64,000 bases of DNA, from positions 1 through 64,000 of the forward strand of contig JBBQTI010000012.1 of NCBI GenBank assembly GCA_038213435.1, written 5' to 3'. Position numbers and translations under genes: made by a program. Shown here piece after piece: positions 34,687 to 42,764 of this stretch (the first letter of the stretch is position 1; the number at the start of each line of letters is the position of its first letter). Origin of the DNA: PALSA-610 sp038213435. Lineage in GTDB: Bacteria; Actinomycetota; Acidimicrobiia; IMCC26256; PALSA-610. Under the pieces are notes generated by a model that was not told the DNA's origin, searched no databases, and saw only the letters and a program-made list of their open reading frames with translations.

Positions 34687-36299
34687 GCTCCGACGGATTC
34701 GATGTCGTCGTCGTGGGAGGTGGCCACAACGGACTCGTCGCGGCCGGCCTCCTCGCGCGGCGGGGGGCGCGCGTCACGGTGCTCGAAAGACGATCGCAGG
34801 TCGGCGGCGCGGCGACGACGGAACAGCCGTGGGGGCCGGAGTTCAATGTGACCGCGCTCTCGTACGTCGTCAGCCTCATGCCCCCGACAATCGTGCAAGA
34901 GCTGGAGCTCGCGCGGCACGGCTACAAGGTGTATCCGCAGCGGGGTTACTTCGCGCCGTACCGCGACGGTCGCGCGCTGCAGCTTCCCGACGATCGCGGT
35001 CGCCGCCGCGAGCAAATTGCACAGTTCTCGAAGGTCGATGCGGACGCGTACGAACTTTGGGATTCTTGGCTCGGCAGGCTCGCCGACGTGCTCGGTCCGT
35101 TGCTGACGACGATCCCGCCCCGTGTGGGATCGCACCGACCGAGCGACCTGGTCGACCAGCTGCGGCTCGCGTGGCGCTTGCGCCGACTCGGCGTCGACGG
35201 CGCGGCCGACGTCACGCGCCTGTTCACGATGAGCATCGCCGACCTGCTCGACGAGTACTTCACGTCACCACAGATGCAGGGCGTGCTCGCGGTGAGTGGC
35301 GTGATCGGTACGTGGGCCGGTCCACGGTCGGCGGGGACCGCGTACGTGATGGCACATCACAAGATCGGCGACGTCGGCGAAGGCGACCTCGGCTCGTGGG
35401 GCTTCCCGGAGGGGGGCATGGGTGCGGTGAGCCGGGCCTTGCGCGACGCCGCGATCGCCAACGGCGCAACCGTGCGCACCGACGCGCCTGTCGCGCGCAT
35501 CGACGCTCGCGACGGGCGGGTAGGAGGAGTCACGCTCGAATCGGGCGAGGAGATCCACGCGGACGTCGTCGTGGCCGCAACCCATCCGAAGATCACCTTC
35601 CTCGAGCAGATCGACCCGGCCCTGCTGCCGACCGACTTCGTCGAACGCATCGAGAGTTGGCGCTCACGCAGCGGCACCGTGAAGGTGAACGTCGCGGTCG
35701 ATCGACTGCCCGACTTCACCGCGAGGCCGGGCTACGACCCCGAGGTGCACGGCGGCACGATCGTGCTCGCGGAGTCGCTCGACGACATCGAGGGCGCGTT
35801 CCAGGACGCGGTCGCGGGCCGAGCCGCACGCGTGCCCTTCGCCGACATCTGCATCCCCAGCGTGTTCGACCCGACGCTCGCGCCCGAAGGCAAGCACGTC
35901 GTGTCGATGTTCACACAATGGGTACCGCACGCCTACGCGACCACGCAGGACGCAGTGGCGCTCGACGCCTACGTCGATCGGGTCATCGCACGCGTCGACG
36001 CAGTCGCACCCGGCTTCACGGATTCGATCCTCCACCGGCAGGTCATCGGACCGTTCGAGATGGAGCACGAGTACGGCCTCGTCGGCGGGAACATCTTCCA
36101 CGGCGAGCTGTCACCCGACCAGATGTTCCACATGCGTCCCGCGCCCGGCTACGCCGACTTCCGCACGCCCATCGCCGGGCTGTATCAGGCGAGCAGCGCC
36201 ACGCACGGCGGAGGCGGCGTCACCGGCATCCCCGGCCTCCACGCGACGCGCCAGATCATGCGCGATAGACGGAGACGTGGAAGGCGCTCTCGCCGCTGA
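34683..36299 (+). CDS. FAD-dependent oxidoreductase, phytoene desaturase/PYROXD2-like
   Basis: A 538-residue flavoprotein. The dinucleotide-binding motif is VVVVGGGHNGLVAAGLLARR at about 7-26, followed by TVLERRSQVGGAATTE. The C-terminal FAD signature is GLYQASSATHGGGGVTGIPG. This pattern fits the NAD(P)/FAD-dependent oxidoreductases related to phytoene desaturase and PYROXD2, whose substrates are mostly unknown. Its ATG overlaps the stop of the HD oxygenase candidate, so the two probably act on one pathway. The 3' end overlaps the convergent methyltransferase gene by 44 bp. Confidence 0.86.
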   Translation: MSSDGFDVVVVGGGHNGLVAAGLLARRGARVTVLERRSQVGGAATTEQPWGPEFNVTALSYVVSLMPPTIVQELELARHGYKVYPQRGYFAPYRDGRALQLPDDRGRRREQIAQFSKVDADAYELWDSWLGRLADVLGPLLTTIPPRVGSHRPSDLVDQLRLAWRLRRLGVDGAADVTRLFTMSIADLLDEYFTSPQMQGVLAVSGVIGTWAGPRSAGTAYVMAHHKIGDVGEGDLGSWGFPEGGMGAVSRALRDAAIANGATVRTDAPVARIDARDGRVGGVTLESGEEIHADVVVAATHPKITFLEQIDPALLPTDFVERIESWRSRSGTVKVNVAVDRLPDFTARPGYDPEVHGGTIVLAESLDDIEGAFQDAVAGRAARVPFADICIPSVFDPTLAPEGKHVVSMFTQWVPHAYATTQDAVALDAYVDRVIARVDAVAPGFTDSILHRQVIGPFEMEHEYGLVGGNIFHGELSPDQMFHMRPAPGYADFRTPIAGLYQASSATHGGGGVTGIPGLHATRQIMRDRRRRGRRSRR

Positions 36300-36984
36300 A
36301 CAGTTGCTTGTCGAACGTCGCCCAGCGATGCTCGAGAGTCAGGGCGGCGAGCCGGGCCATGAGGTCGAGCTCGGGCGGCCAGGCGAACCGAAGCTTCGCG
36401 TGTACGAGGCGGATGCCGTCCTCGGTGATCCGTACCTGCGTGGTATCGAGCCGCTGCTGGTTCCCGTCGAACATGCTCGCGTCGAGGCGTACCCGATCGA
36501 GCGACGCCTCCTTCACCGCGAGGTGCTGGCCCGATTCGACGCGCGAGGTGTCGGGCACGAACGCGTGGATCACGAAGCGCCCGCCCGGCTGCAGGTGCGC
36601 GGCGACGTTGCCGAAGCAACGCAGCTGCGCCTCCTGGGAGTAGAGCTGGAAGAACGTGTTGAACACAACGAACACGAGCGCGAACTCGCCGTCGACCGGC
36701 ACGTCGGCCATGTCGCCGATCGTGACCGGGATCGCGTCGCCACCCGGTTTCGCGCGCATCCGCTCGACCATCGCAGGCGAAGCGTCGATCCCGTGCACTT
36801 CGACGCCTCTCGCCGCGAGCGGAAGCGCGACCCGCCCGGTGCCGATGCCGAGCTCGAGCGCTCGCCCGCCGTGCGCGAGCTCGGTCAACAGCGCCACCTC
36901 GGCCGCGCTGTCGACCGGCTTGTACCACTCGTCGTAGACGTCGGCGACCCGCTCGCCGTAGGTTTCCGGGCCGAAGTGCTCCAT
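36256..36984 (-). CDS. class I SAM-dependent methyltransferase
   Basis: A 242-residue methyltransferase. Motif I is ALELGIGTGRVALPL, with an acidic residue in VHGIDASPAM. FVVFNTFFQL is in the region after strand 4, and LQPGGRFVIHAFVP is the post-strand-5 loop. The ATG at 36984 follows TACGAT by exactly 6 nt with no ribosome binding site. It shares a 22-bp divergent promoter region with the LLM oxidoreductase gene. The substrate is unknown. Confidence 0.86.
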   Translation of the reverse strand: MEHFGPETYGERVADVYDEWYKPVDSAAEVALLTELAHGGRALELGIGTGRVALPLAARGVEVHGIDASPAMVERMRAKPGGDAIPVTIGDMADVPVDGEFALVFVVFNTFFQLYSQEAQLRCFGNVAAHLQPGGRFVIHAFVPDTSRVESGQHLAVKEASLDRVRLDASMFDGNQQRLDTTQVRITEDGIRLVHAKLRFAWPPELDLMARLAALTLEHRWATFDKQLFSGESAFHVSVYRA

Positions 36985-37006
36985 TGCCCAATCGTAGGGA
37001 TCGCAC
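36985..37006. promoter_or_regulatory. overlapping divergent leaderless promoters
   Basis: The region is 22 bp from start codon to start codon. The forward hexamer TAGGGA is at 36995-37000 and the reverse hexamer TACGAT is at 36991-36996. They share the TA at 36995-36996, and each lies 6 nt from its start codon. The geometry is identical to 24541-24562. Confidence 0.62.
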
Positions 37007-38026
37007 ATGCTCGTGGACGCGGCATTGACGACCACCGACCTGCACGCTGTACCCGACGCGGCTCGTGCCATCGAAGCCGCCGGGTACGCCGGCATCTACT
37101 CCTTCGAAGGCGCGCACGACGGCTTCTTCCCGCTCCTGCTCGCGGCGGAGCACACCGAACGCGTGCAGCTGACCACCGCGGTGGTGATCGCGTTCGCCCG
37201 CAATCCAATGACGCTTGCCCAATCCGCGTACGACCTGCAGCTCGCGTCCCGAGGCCGCTTCAACCTCGGGCTCGGTACGCAGATCAAGCCCCACATCGAG
37301 AAGCGGTTCTCCATGGAGTGGTCGAAGCCCGTCGAGCGCATGCGCGAGCTGGTGCTCGCCGTACGCACGATCTGGGCGCGCTGGCACGAAGGCACCAAGC
37401 TCGACTTCCACGGCGACTTCTACACACACACGCTCATGACGCCGTTCTTCGACCCGGGCCCGAACCCCTTCGGTGTGCCGCGCATCTATCTCGGAGGCGT
37501 CGGGCCCCGCATGACCGAGGTCGCCGGCGAGGTCGCCGACGGCTTCATGATCCACCCGTTCTCGACCGAGAGGTTCATGCGCGAGACGACGCTGCCGGCG
37601 CTGGAACGAGGACTGGTCAAGAGCGGGCGGAGCCGTTCGCAGCTCGAGATCGCGTTCCCGGCAATGGTCATCGTCGCGGAGTCGGAAGAGGAGCTCGGGC
37701 GCGGTCGTGACGCGATGCGCGCGAGGCTCGCGTTCTACGGCTCGACGCCCGCGTACAAGGTGGTGCTCGATGCGCACGGTTGGGGCGAGCTGCAATCAGA
37801 TCTCAACCGACTGTCGAAGACCGGCGATTGGGCGACGATGGCGGCGATGATCACCGACGAGATCGTCGATACCTTCACCGTGTCGGGGACCCCGGAGGAG
37901 ATCGCACCCCGGCTGCACGAACGTTACGGAGACATCGTCCAACGCGTCTCGTTCGACACCCCCGACAAACTCGGACCCGAGCGCGTCGCACGGGTGCTCG
38001 AAGGCTTCCGCGGGAAGCAGAAATAA
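37007..38026 (+). CDS. LLM class (F420-type) oxidoreductase
   Basis: A 339-residue luciferase-like TIM-barrel protein. Family segments are YSFEGAHDGFFPLLLAAEHT, RNPMTLAQSAYDLQLASRGR, FNLGLGTQIKPHIEKRFS and RIYLGGVGPRMTEVAGEVAD. The pattern matches the actinobacterial F420-dependent LLM subfamily (TIGR03617-like). F420 use is inferred from family and lineage, not from a visible unique motif. It diverges from a methyltransferase; the shared promoter suggests linked or mutually exclusive expression. Confidence 0.87.
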   Translation: MLVDAALTTTDLHAVPDAARAIEAAGYAGIYSFEGAHDGFFPLLLAAEHTERVQLTTAVVIAFARNPMTLAQSAYDLQLASRGRFNLGLGTQIKPHIEKRFSMEWSKPVERMRELVLAVRTIWARWHEGTKLDFHGDFYTHTLMTPFFDPGPNPFGVPRIYLGGVGPRMTEVAGEVADGFMIHPFSTERFMRETTLPALERGLVKSGRSRSQLEIAFPAMVIVAESEEELGRGRDAMRARLAFYGSTPAYKVVLDAHGWGELQSDLNRLSKTGDWATMAAMITDEIVDTFTVSGTPEEIAPRLHERYGDIVQRVSFDTPDKLGPERVARVLEGFRGKQK

Positions 38027-38084
38027 CAACCCGGTCTCGCTCTTGCCGCGCGAGCTCACCACGTCGAGTAGTACCTTCCGTCGC

Positions 38085-38747
38085 ATGATTCTCATCTGGG
38101 GGTTCAAGGCTCGCGCGAAGACAGTCTCGACCGGCGAGTTCTTCTGTTCGCGCTGTGGCGCCGACCGCTCGTACGCGCTGCAACAGATCCGACGCTGGTT
38201 CACGCTGTTCTTCATCCCGCTGTTCCCGGCCGGAAAGGCGCTCGGCGAGCAGGTGAAGTGCTCGACCTGCGGTGCGCGCTTCCAGCCGGAGGTCTTGAAT
38301 ACGCCCACTTCGGCGTCCTTCAGCGAGAGCCTGCGCGGTGCAATGCGAGTCGCCTCGATGTCGATGCTGGAAGCAGGGGACGAAACGAACGACGCGGCGC
38401 GGGTCGCCGCGATCGACGCCGCCCGCACGACCGGAGCCGAGAACTACGACGAGTCGTGGCTCATCAGCGACCTCGCGGCGCTCGACGCGGCGCAGCTCGG
38501 CGAATATCTCGCGCCGTTGGCCCAGGGTCTGAACCCACAGGGAAAAGAGACATTCATCGAGCAGGTCGCGCGCGTCGGCCTCGCCGACGGTCCACTCTCG
38601 TCGTCCGAGATGCACGTGCTCGAGACGCTCAGCTCGGCGCTGGGTATCAGCGCGGCGCACCTACGCGGGATCGTCGTCTCGACGACGACCGGCCCCCGGT
38701 CCCCGTCAACCGGCGACGGCCCACCCGACGAATACCGCCGCAACTGA
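38085..38747 (+). CDS. zinc-ribbon protein with TerB-like C-terminal domain
   Basis: A 220-residue protein. An N-terminal zinc ribbon holds CSRCG (about 21-25) and CSTCG (about 58-62), with a hydrophobic RRWFTLFFIPLFPAG segment between them that may be membrane-associated. The C-terminal part (QVARVGLADGPLSSSEMHVL) resembles the TerB/tellurite-resistance helical domain, with its acidic metal-site style. The ATG at 38085 follows TACCTT by 7 nt. Function is unknown. Confidence 0.72.
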   Translation: MILIWGFKARAKTVSTGEFFCSRCGADRSYALQQIRRWFTLFFIPLFPAGKALGEQVKCSTCGARFQPEVLNTPTSASFSESLRGAMRVASMSMLEAGDETNDAARVAAIDAARTTGAENYDESWLISDLAALDAAQLGEYLAPLAQGLNPQGKETFIEQVARVGLADGPLSSSEMHVLETLSSALGISAAHLRGIVVSTTTGPRSPSTGDGPPDEYRRN

Positions 38748-38776
38748 TCCAGGCGCACGCGCTCTCGATCTTTGCG

Positions 38777-40240
38777 CTACTCGTCCGCGAGGCGCTGTTC
38801 GAGAATTCGGTTGATCACCTGCGCGTTGCCCTGGCCCTTGAGCTCGCGCATGACCTGACCCATCAGGAAGCCCCACTTCTTCTTCTTGGCGGCTTCGTCG
38901 CCGGCGCGGTATTCCTTCGCGACGCCGCCATTCGCGGCGAGCACGCGTTCGACGACGTCAGCGATCGCGCCCTCGTCGCTGACCTGGGCGATACCCCGCG
39001 CTTCGACAATGGTGCGCGGCCACCTCTCCTCGCGCAGCGACTCGGCGAGCACGTCCTTGGCCTGCTGGCGCGAGATCGTCCCCGACGCGACCAGTCCGAC
39101 GAGCTCGGCGAGCATCTCGGGCGCGAGAAGCGCGGGTGAGAGTCCGGTCTCGTTGACATACGCCAACACTTCCTGGCGCACCCAGTTGACGACGTCCTTC
39201 GCCGAGCCACCGTCGCCGTCGCGCAACGCGGCGACCGCCCGCTCCGCATAGTCGGCGAGGCCGGGCACGTCGACGAGGATCCGCGCGTCCTCCGCACTGA
39301 TCCCCCACTGCTCCGCGTAACGGGCGCGCCGTGCTGCCGGCAGCTCGGGCATGGACGCGCGCACCCGGTCGCCCATCTCCTGCGTCGGCTCGACCGGCAC
39401 GAGATCGGGCTCGGGGAAGTACCGGTAGTCGTGCGCCTCTTCCTTGGAGCGACCGGAGATCGTCCGCCCACTCTCCTCGTCCCAGTGACGCGTCTCCTGC
39501 ACGACCTTCTCGCCGGCCTGCGTCAACGCCCACTGGCGATCGCTTTCGTGCTCGATCGCCCGCACCAGCGACCGCAACGAGTTCAGGTTCTTGATCTCGG
39601 CGCGAGTGCCGAGATCCGACGATCCGGGAGCACGCACCGACACGTTGGCGTCGATCCGGAGCGACCCTTCCTCCATCTTCACGTCCGACACGCCCACTGC
39701 GAGCAAGGTCGCGCGCAGCTCCTCGACGTAGCGCTTCGCCTGCTCGGCCGAACGGAGATCGGGCTCGGACACGATCTCGAGCAGTGGCACGCCGGCGCGG
39801 TTGTAGTCGACCAGCGAGAAGTCGGCGTCGTGGATGCGTCCGCCCACGCCCACGTGCTGCGACTTGCCCGTATCCTCCTCGAGGTGCGCACGGGTGATAC
39901 CGACGCGCACGCCGTCGATGTCGAGCCCACCATCGATCGTGATCGGCTCGTCGTACTGCGACGTCTGATAATTCTTCGGCATGTCGGGATAGAAGTAGTT
40001 CTTGCGCGCGAACACCGAACGCTCCGGCACGCGTAGGTTCAGCGCTTCGGCGACGCGCAGCGCGTACTCGACGGCCTTCGCGTTGAGCACGGGCAGCGAG
40101 CCGGGCAGACCGAGGCATACCGGGCACACGTTCGTATTGGGCTCGTCGCCGAACTCGTTCGGGCAACCGCAGAACATCTTGCTCGCGGTGGCGAGCTCGC
40201 AATGCACCTCGAGACCGATCACCGTCTCGTGGGCCGTCAT
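38777..40240 (-). CDS. gatB: Asp/Glu-tRNA amidotransferase subunit B
   Basis: A 487-residue subunit of the GatCAB complex that converts Asp-tRNA(Asn) or Glu-tRNA(Gln) to the amide form. The N-terminus GLEVHCELATASKMFCGC and the CPVCLGLPG zinc-site cysteines are standard. The helical and YqeY-like tail domains are complete, ending in RELKGQGNAQVINRIL. Its ATG overlaps the gatA stop in ATGA. The long open frame further upstream is shadow of gatA. Confidence 0.96.
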   Translation of the reverse strand: MTAHETVIGLEVHCELATASKMFCGCPNEFGDEPNTNVCPVCLGLPGSLPVLNAKAVEYALRVAEALNLRVPERSVFARKNYFYPDMPKNYQTSQYDEPITIDGGLDIDGVRVGITRAHLEEDTGKSQHVGVGGRIHDADFSLVDYNRAGVPLLEIVSEPDLRSAEQAKRYVEELRATLLAVGVSDVKMEEGSLRIDANVSVRAPGSSDLGTRAEIKNLNSLRSLVRAIEHESDRQWALTQAGEKVVQETRHWDEESGRTISGRSKEEAHDYRYFPEPDLVPVEPTQEMGDRVRASMPELPAARRARYAEQWGISAEDARILVDVPGLADYAERAVAALRDGDGGSAKDVVNWVRQEVLAYVNETGLSPALLAPEMLAELVGLVASGTISRQQAKDVLAESLREERWPRTIVEARGIAQVSDEGAIADVVERVLAANGGVAKEYRAGDEAAKKKKWGFLMGQVMRELKGQGNAQVINRILEQRLADE

Positions 40241-41664
40241 CGTCCGGCCGCCTGCTCGATCGCCCGCGCGACGCGAAACATCGTGGGCTCGCCGAGCGCG
40301 GGAGCGAGCACCTGCACCCCGATCGGCAGGCCCGCGTCGCCGGTGCCGAACGGCACCGACATCGCCGGGTGGCCGGAGAGATTCGCGGGAACGGTGCACA
40401 CGTCGCAGAGATACATCGCGAGCGGATCGGTCGTCTTCGCGCCGAGCTCGAACGCGACGGTCGGCGAGGTCGCGGCAATGAGCACGTCGAACTGCTCGTA
40501 GACGCGCTCGAAGTCGCGGAGGATGAGGGTGCGGACGCGTTGCGCCTGGCCGTAGTACGCGTCGTAGTAGCCGGCCGACAACGCATACGTGCCGAGCATG
40601 ATGCGCCGCTTCACCTCGCGGCCGAAGCCCGCCTCGCGCGTCGCGGCGTTCATGTGCGCGACGTCGTCCGCGTCGACGCGGAGCCCGTACCGCACGCCGT
40701 CGTAGCGCGCGAGGTTCGACGAAGCTTCCGCGGGCGCGATCAGGTAGTACGCGGCGATGCCGTATGCGGCCGACGGGACCGAGACGGTGTCGACCTTCGC
40801 CCCCGCGGCCTCCAAGCCCGCGGCTGCCGCCTTCACCGCGTCGCGCACCCGAGGCTCGATCCCATCGATCTCCGTCATCTCGCCGACGACGCCGACGCGC
40901 AAGCCCGACACGCCATCGTCGAGCCCCGCGACGAGCTCGGGAGCGGGGCGCGCAATCGACGTCGAGTCGAGCGGGTCGTGGCCGCCGATGACCTCCAGCA
41001 ACGACGCGGCGTCCTCGACCGTCGCGGCGAACGGGCCGATCTGATCGAGCGACGAGGCGAACGCGATGAGCCCGTAGCGCGATACGACGCCGTACGTCGG
41101 CTTCACGCCGACCACACCGCACAGCGCCGCGGGCTGCCGAATCGAGCCTCCGGTGTCGGAGCCCAACGCCAACGGTGCGAAGCCCGCCGCGACCGCGGCC
41201 GCGGATCCACCGCTCGAACCGCCCGGTACACGCGTCACGTCGTGCGGGTTGCGCGTCGGCCCGAAAGCCGAGTTCTCGGTCGAAGATCCCATCGCGAACT
41301 CGTCGAGGTTGGTCTTGCCGATCACCACCGCGCCCGCGGCCCGCACTCGTTCCACCACCGTCGCGTCGTACGGCGGGCGCCAGCCTTCGAGGATGCGGGA
41401 CGAACAGGTCGTCGGAAGACCGCGCGTGCACATGTTGTCCTTCAGCGCGAGCGGCACTCCCGCCAGCGGCCCCGGATCGTCGCCCCGCGCGACAGCCACA
41501 TCGACGGCGTCGGCCGCGTCGCGCGCGACGTCGGCAAGAACCACGTTGAACGCGTGAAGATCCGGCTCGCGCCCGTTGATCACGTCGAGGTGCTCCTCGA
41601 GCACATCGCGGGCCGAGCGGGCGCCCGAGCGCACGTCAGCGGCGATGCGGCGCGCGGCGATCAC
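40237..41664 (-). CDS. gatA: Asp/Glu-tRNA amidotransferase subunit A
   Basis: A 475-residue amidase-signature glutaminase subunit. The triad residues lie in LALKDNMCT (Lys), PGGSSGGSAAA (cis-Ser) and DTGGSIRQPA (Ser). The motif TYGVVSRYGLIAFASSLDQ separates true GatA from general amidases such as the two at 7185-10081. The GTG start overlaps the gatC stop. Confidence 0.96.
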   Translation of the reverse strand: MIAARRIAADVRSGARSARDVLEEHLDVINGREPDLHAFNVVLADVARDAADAVDVAVARGDDPGPLAGVPLALKDNMCTRGLPTTCSSRILEGWRPPYDATVVERVRAAGAVVIGKTNLDEFAMGSSTENSAFGPTRNPHDVTRVPGGSSGGSAAAVAAGFAPLALGSDTGGSIRQPAALCGVVGVKPTYGVVSRYGLIAFASSLDQIGPFAATVEDAASLLEVIGGHDPLDSTSIARPAPELVAGLDDGVSGLRVGVVGEMTEIDGIEPRVRDAVKAAAAGLEAAGAKVDTVSVPSAAYGIAAYYLIAPAEASSNLARYDGVRYGLRVDADDVAHMNAATREAGFGREVKRRIMLGTYALSAGYYDAYYGQAQRVRTLILRDFERVYEQFDVLIAATSPTVAFELGAKTTDPLAMYLCDVCTVPANLSGHPAMSVPFGTGDAGLPIGVQVLAPALGEPTMFRVARAIEQAAGR

Positions 41665-41963
41665 GGCTCCTCACCCAAGATGCGCGGGACCCGGAAGCGA
41701 TTTTCCTGCACATCCGGCGCCGCAGCCAGCACCTCGTCTCGCGGCACTCCCGCGCGCGCTTCGTCGGGCCGGAACACGTTCACGAGCGGTAACGGATGCG
41801 CCGTCGGCGGCACGTCGTGCGTGTCGAGCGCCGATACCTGCGCCGCGTACTCGAGGATCGCGCCGAGCTCCTCGGAGAGCGACCCGATCTCCTCCTCGCT
41901 GAGCGCGAGCCGGGCGAGTTGCGCGACGTGTTCGACGTCGGCGCGAGTGATCCGTTCGGCCAT
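41661..41963 (-). CDS. gatC: Asp/Glu-tRNA amidotransferase subunit C
   Basis: A 100-residue clamp subunit. The N-terminal ITRADVEHVAQLARLALSEE and C-terminal DEVLAAAPDVQENRFRVPRI are characteristic. It wraps around GatA and touches GatB. It is located 10 bp downstream of the ferredoxin gene, so the operon is ferredoxin-gatC-gatA-gatB. Confidence 0.95.
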   Translation of the reverse strand: MAERITRADVEHVAQLARLALSEEEIGSLSEELGAILEYAAQVSALDTHDVPPTAHPLPLVNVFRPDEARAGVPRDEVLAAAPDVQENRFRVPRILGEEP

Positions 41964-41973
41964 CGGCGTGAGG

Positions 41974-42282
41974 CTACTTGTACGGGTCGAGGCGACTGAG
42001 CGGCAATTCCCACCACTCGTCGGGGGCCGGCTTCCACTCAGGATCGGGATAGATGCAGTCGACCGGGCACGCCGGCAGGCATTTGTCGCAACCGCTGCAG
42101 AGCTCGGGGACGATCACGACATCGGCGCCGTGGTTGAAGATCGCACCGAACTGTGACGGGCAGTGGCGCAGGCACGCGTCGCAGTTGATGCACTCCGACA
42201 TCTCGATGCGAAGCGGCCGGTTCTTCCACTTCGCGTTGCGCTCGTGTTCTGCGATGCGCTCGCGCCTCGTCGATCCGGCCAC
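41974..42282 (-). CDS. ferredoxin with two 4Fe-4S motifs
   Basis: A 102-residue ferredoxin. CINCDACLRHCP and CSGCDKCLPACPVDCI provide eight cluster cysteines. A basic N-terminal extension of about 28 residues precedes the core. The GTG at 42282 follows TAGCCT by exactly 6 nt, consistent with a leaderless transcript that then continues into gatCAB. I see no redox enzyme gene next to it, so its partner is unknown. Confidence 0.88.
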   Translation of the reverse strand: MAGSTRRERIAEHERNAKWKNRPLRIEMSECINCDACLRHCPSQFGAIFNHGADVVIVPELCSGCDKCLPACPVDCIYPDPEWKPAPDEWWELPLSRLDPYK

Positions 42283-42294
42283 CGCTTCAGGCTA
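42283..42294 (-). promoter_or_regulatory. leaderless -10 element of ferredoxin-gatCAB
   Basis: TAGCCT (42289-42294, minus strand) plus six bases leads directly to the GTG at 42282. It probably drives the whole ferredoxin-gatCAB operon. Confidence 0.55.
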
Positions 42295-42317
42295 GACGGC
42301 ATGCCCCGATCCTCCGC

Positions 42318-42352
42318 TACGATCCGGCCGCGGTAGGAAACCGTCGCGGCCG
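42318..42352 (+). promoter_or_regulatory. SCP2-gene promoter and 5'-terminal stem-loop
   Basis: The candidate -10 is TACGAT (42318-42323). Two bases later begins a perfect 8-bp inverted repeat, CGGCCGCG (42325-42332) and CGCGGCCG (42345-42352). If transcription starts about 7 nt after the -10, part of the hairpin lies at the very 5' end of the mRNA. A GAGGAGG ribosome binding site follows. Confidence 0.5.
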
Positions 42353-42368
42353 ATACGAGGAGGCATAC

Positions 42369-42755
42369 GTGCCCGAGAAGTACCAGTTCCTCTCCGACGC
42401 CTGGTTCGACGCGGCCGAGAAGCTGATCCGGGAGCACGAGCCCGCTGCGCCGCCCGCGAACCTCGTGATGAACCTCGAGGTCGCCGACGGAGACCGGGCG
42501 ATCAAGTTCTTCATGGGGTCGAAGAACGGCGAGACGCTGTTCGGCAAGGGCACCACCGACGACGCCGACCTCACGCTCTCGACCGACATCGACACTGCCC
42601 GCCAGGTCTTCGTCTCCGGTGATCAGCAGGCCGGCATGCAGGCCTTCATGGCCGGCAAGGTGCGCGTGCAGGGCGACATGACGAAGCTCATGATGCAGGG
42701 CTCGGGCGGGGGCAACGCGGCGCTGAGTGCCGCACTGCAAGAGATCACCGAGTAG
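42369..42755 (+). CDS. SCP2 sterol-binding domain protein
   Basis: A 128-residue single-domain SCP2 protein. NLVMNLEVADGDRAIKFFMG and ADLTLSTDIDTARQVFVSGD are core strands, and GKVRVQGDMTKLM is the conserved C-terminal helix start. It should bind acyl-CoA or sterol-like lipids. The GTG start has a strong AGGAGG site. It converges with an SDR gene whose closest type is the dehydrogenase domain of multifunctional enzyme 2. Confidence 0.88.
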   Translation: MPEKYQFLSDAWFDAAEKLIREHEPAAPPANLVMNLEVADGDRAIKFFMGSKNGETLFGKGTTDDADLTLSTDIDTARQVFVSGDQQAGMQAFMAGKVRVQGDMTKLMMQGSGGGNAALSAALQEITE

Positions 42756-42764
42756 CCGAAGCCG

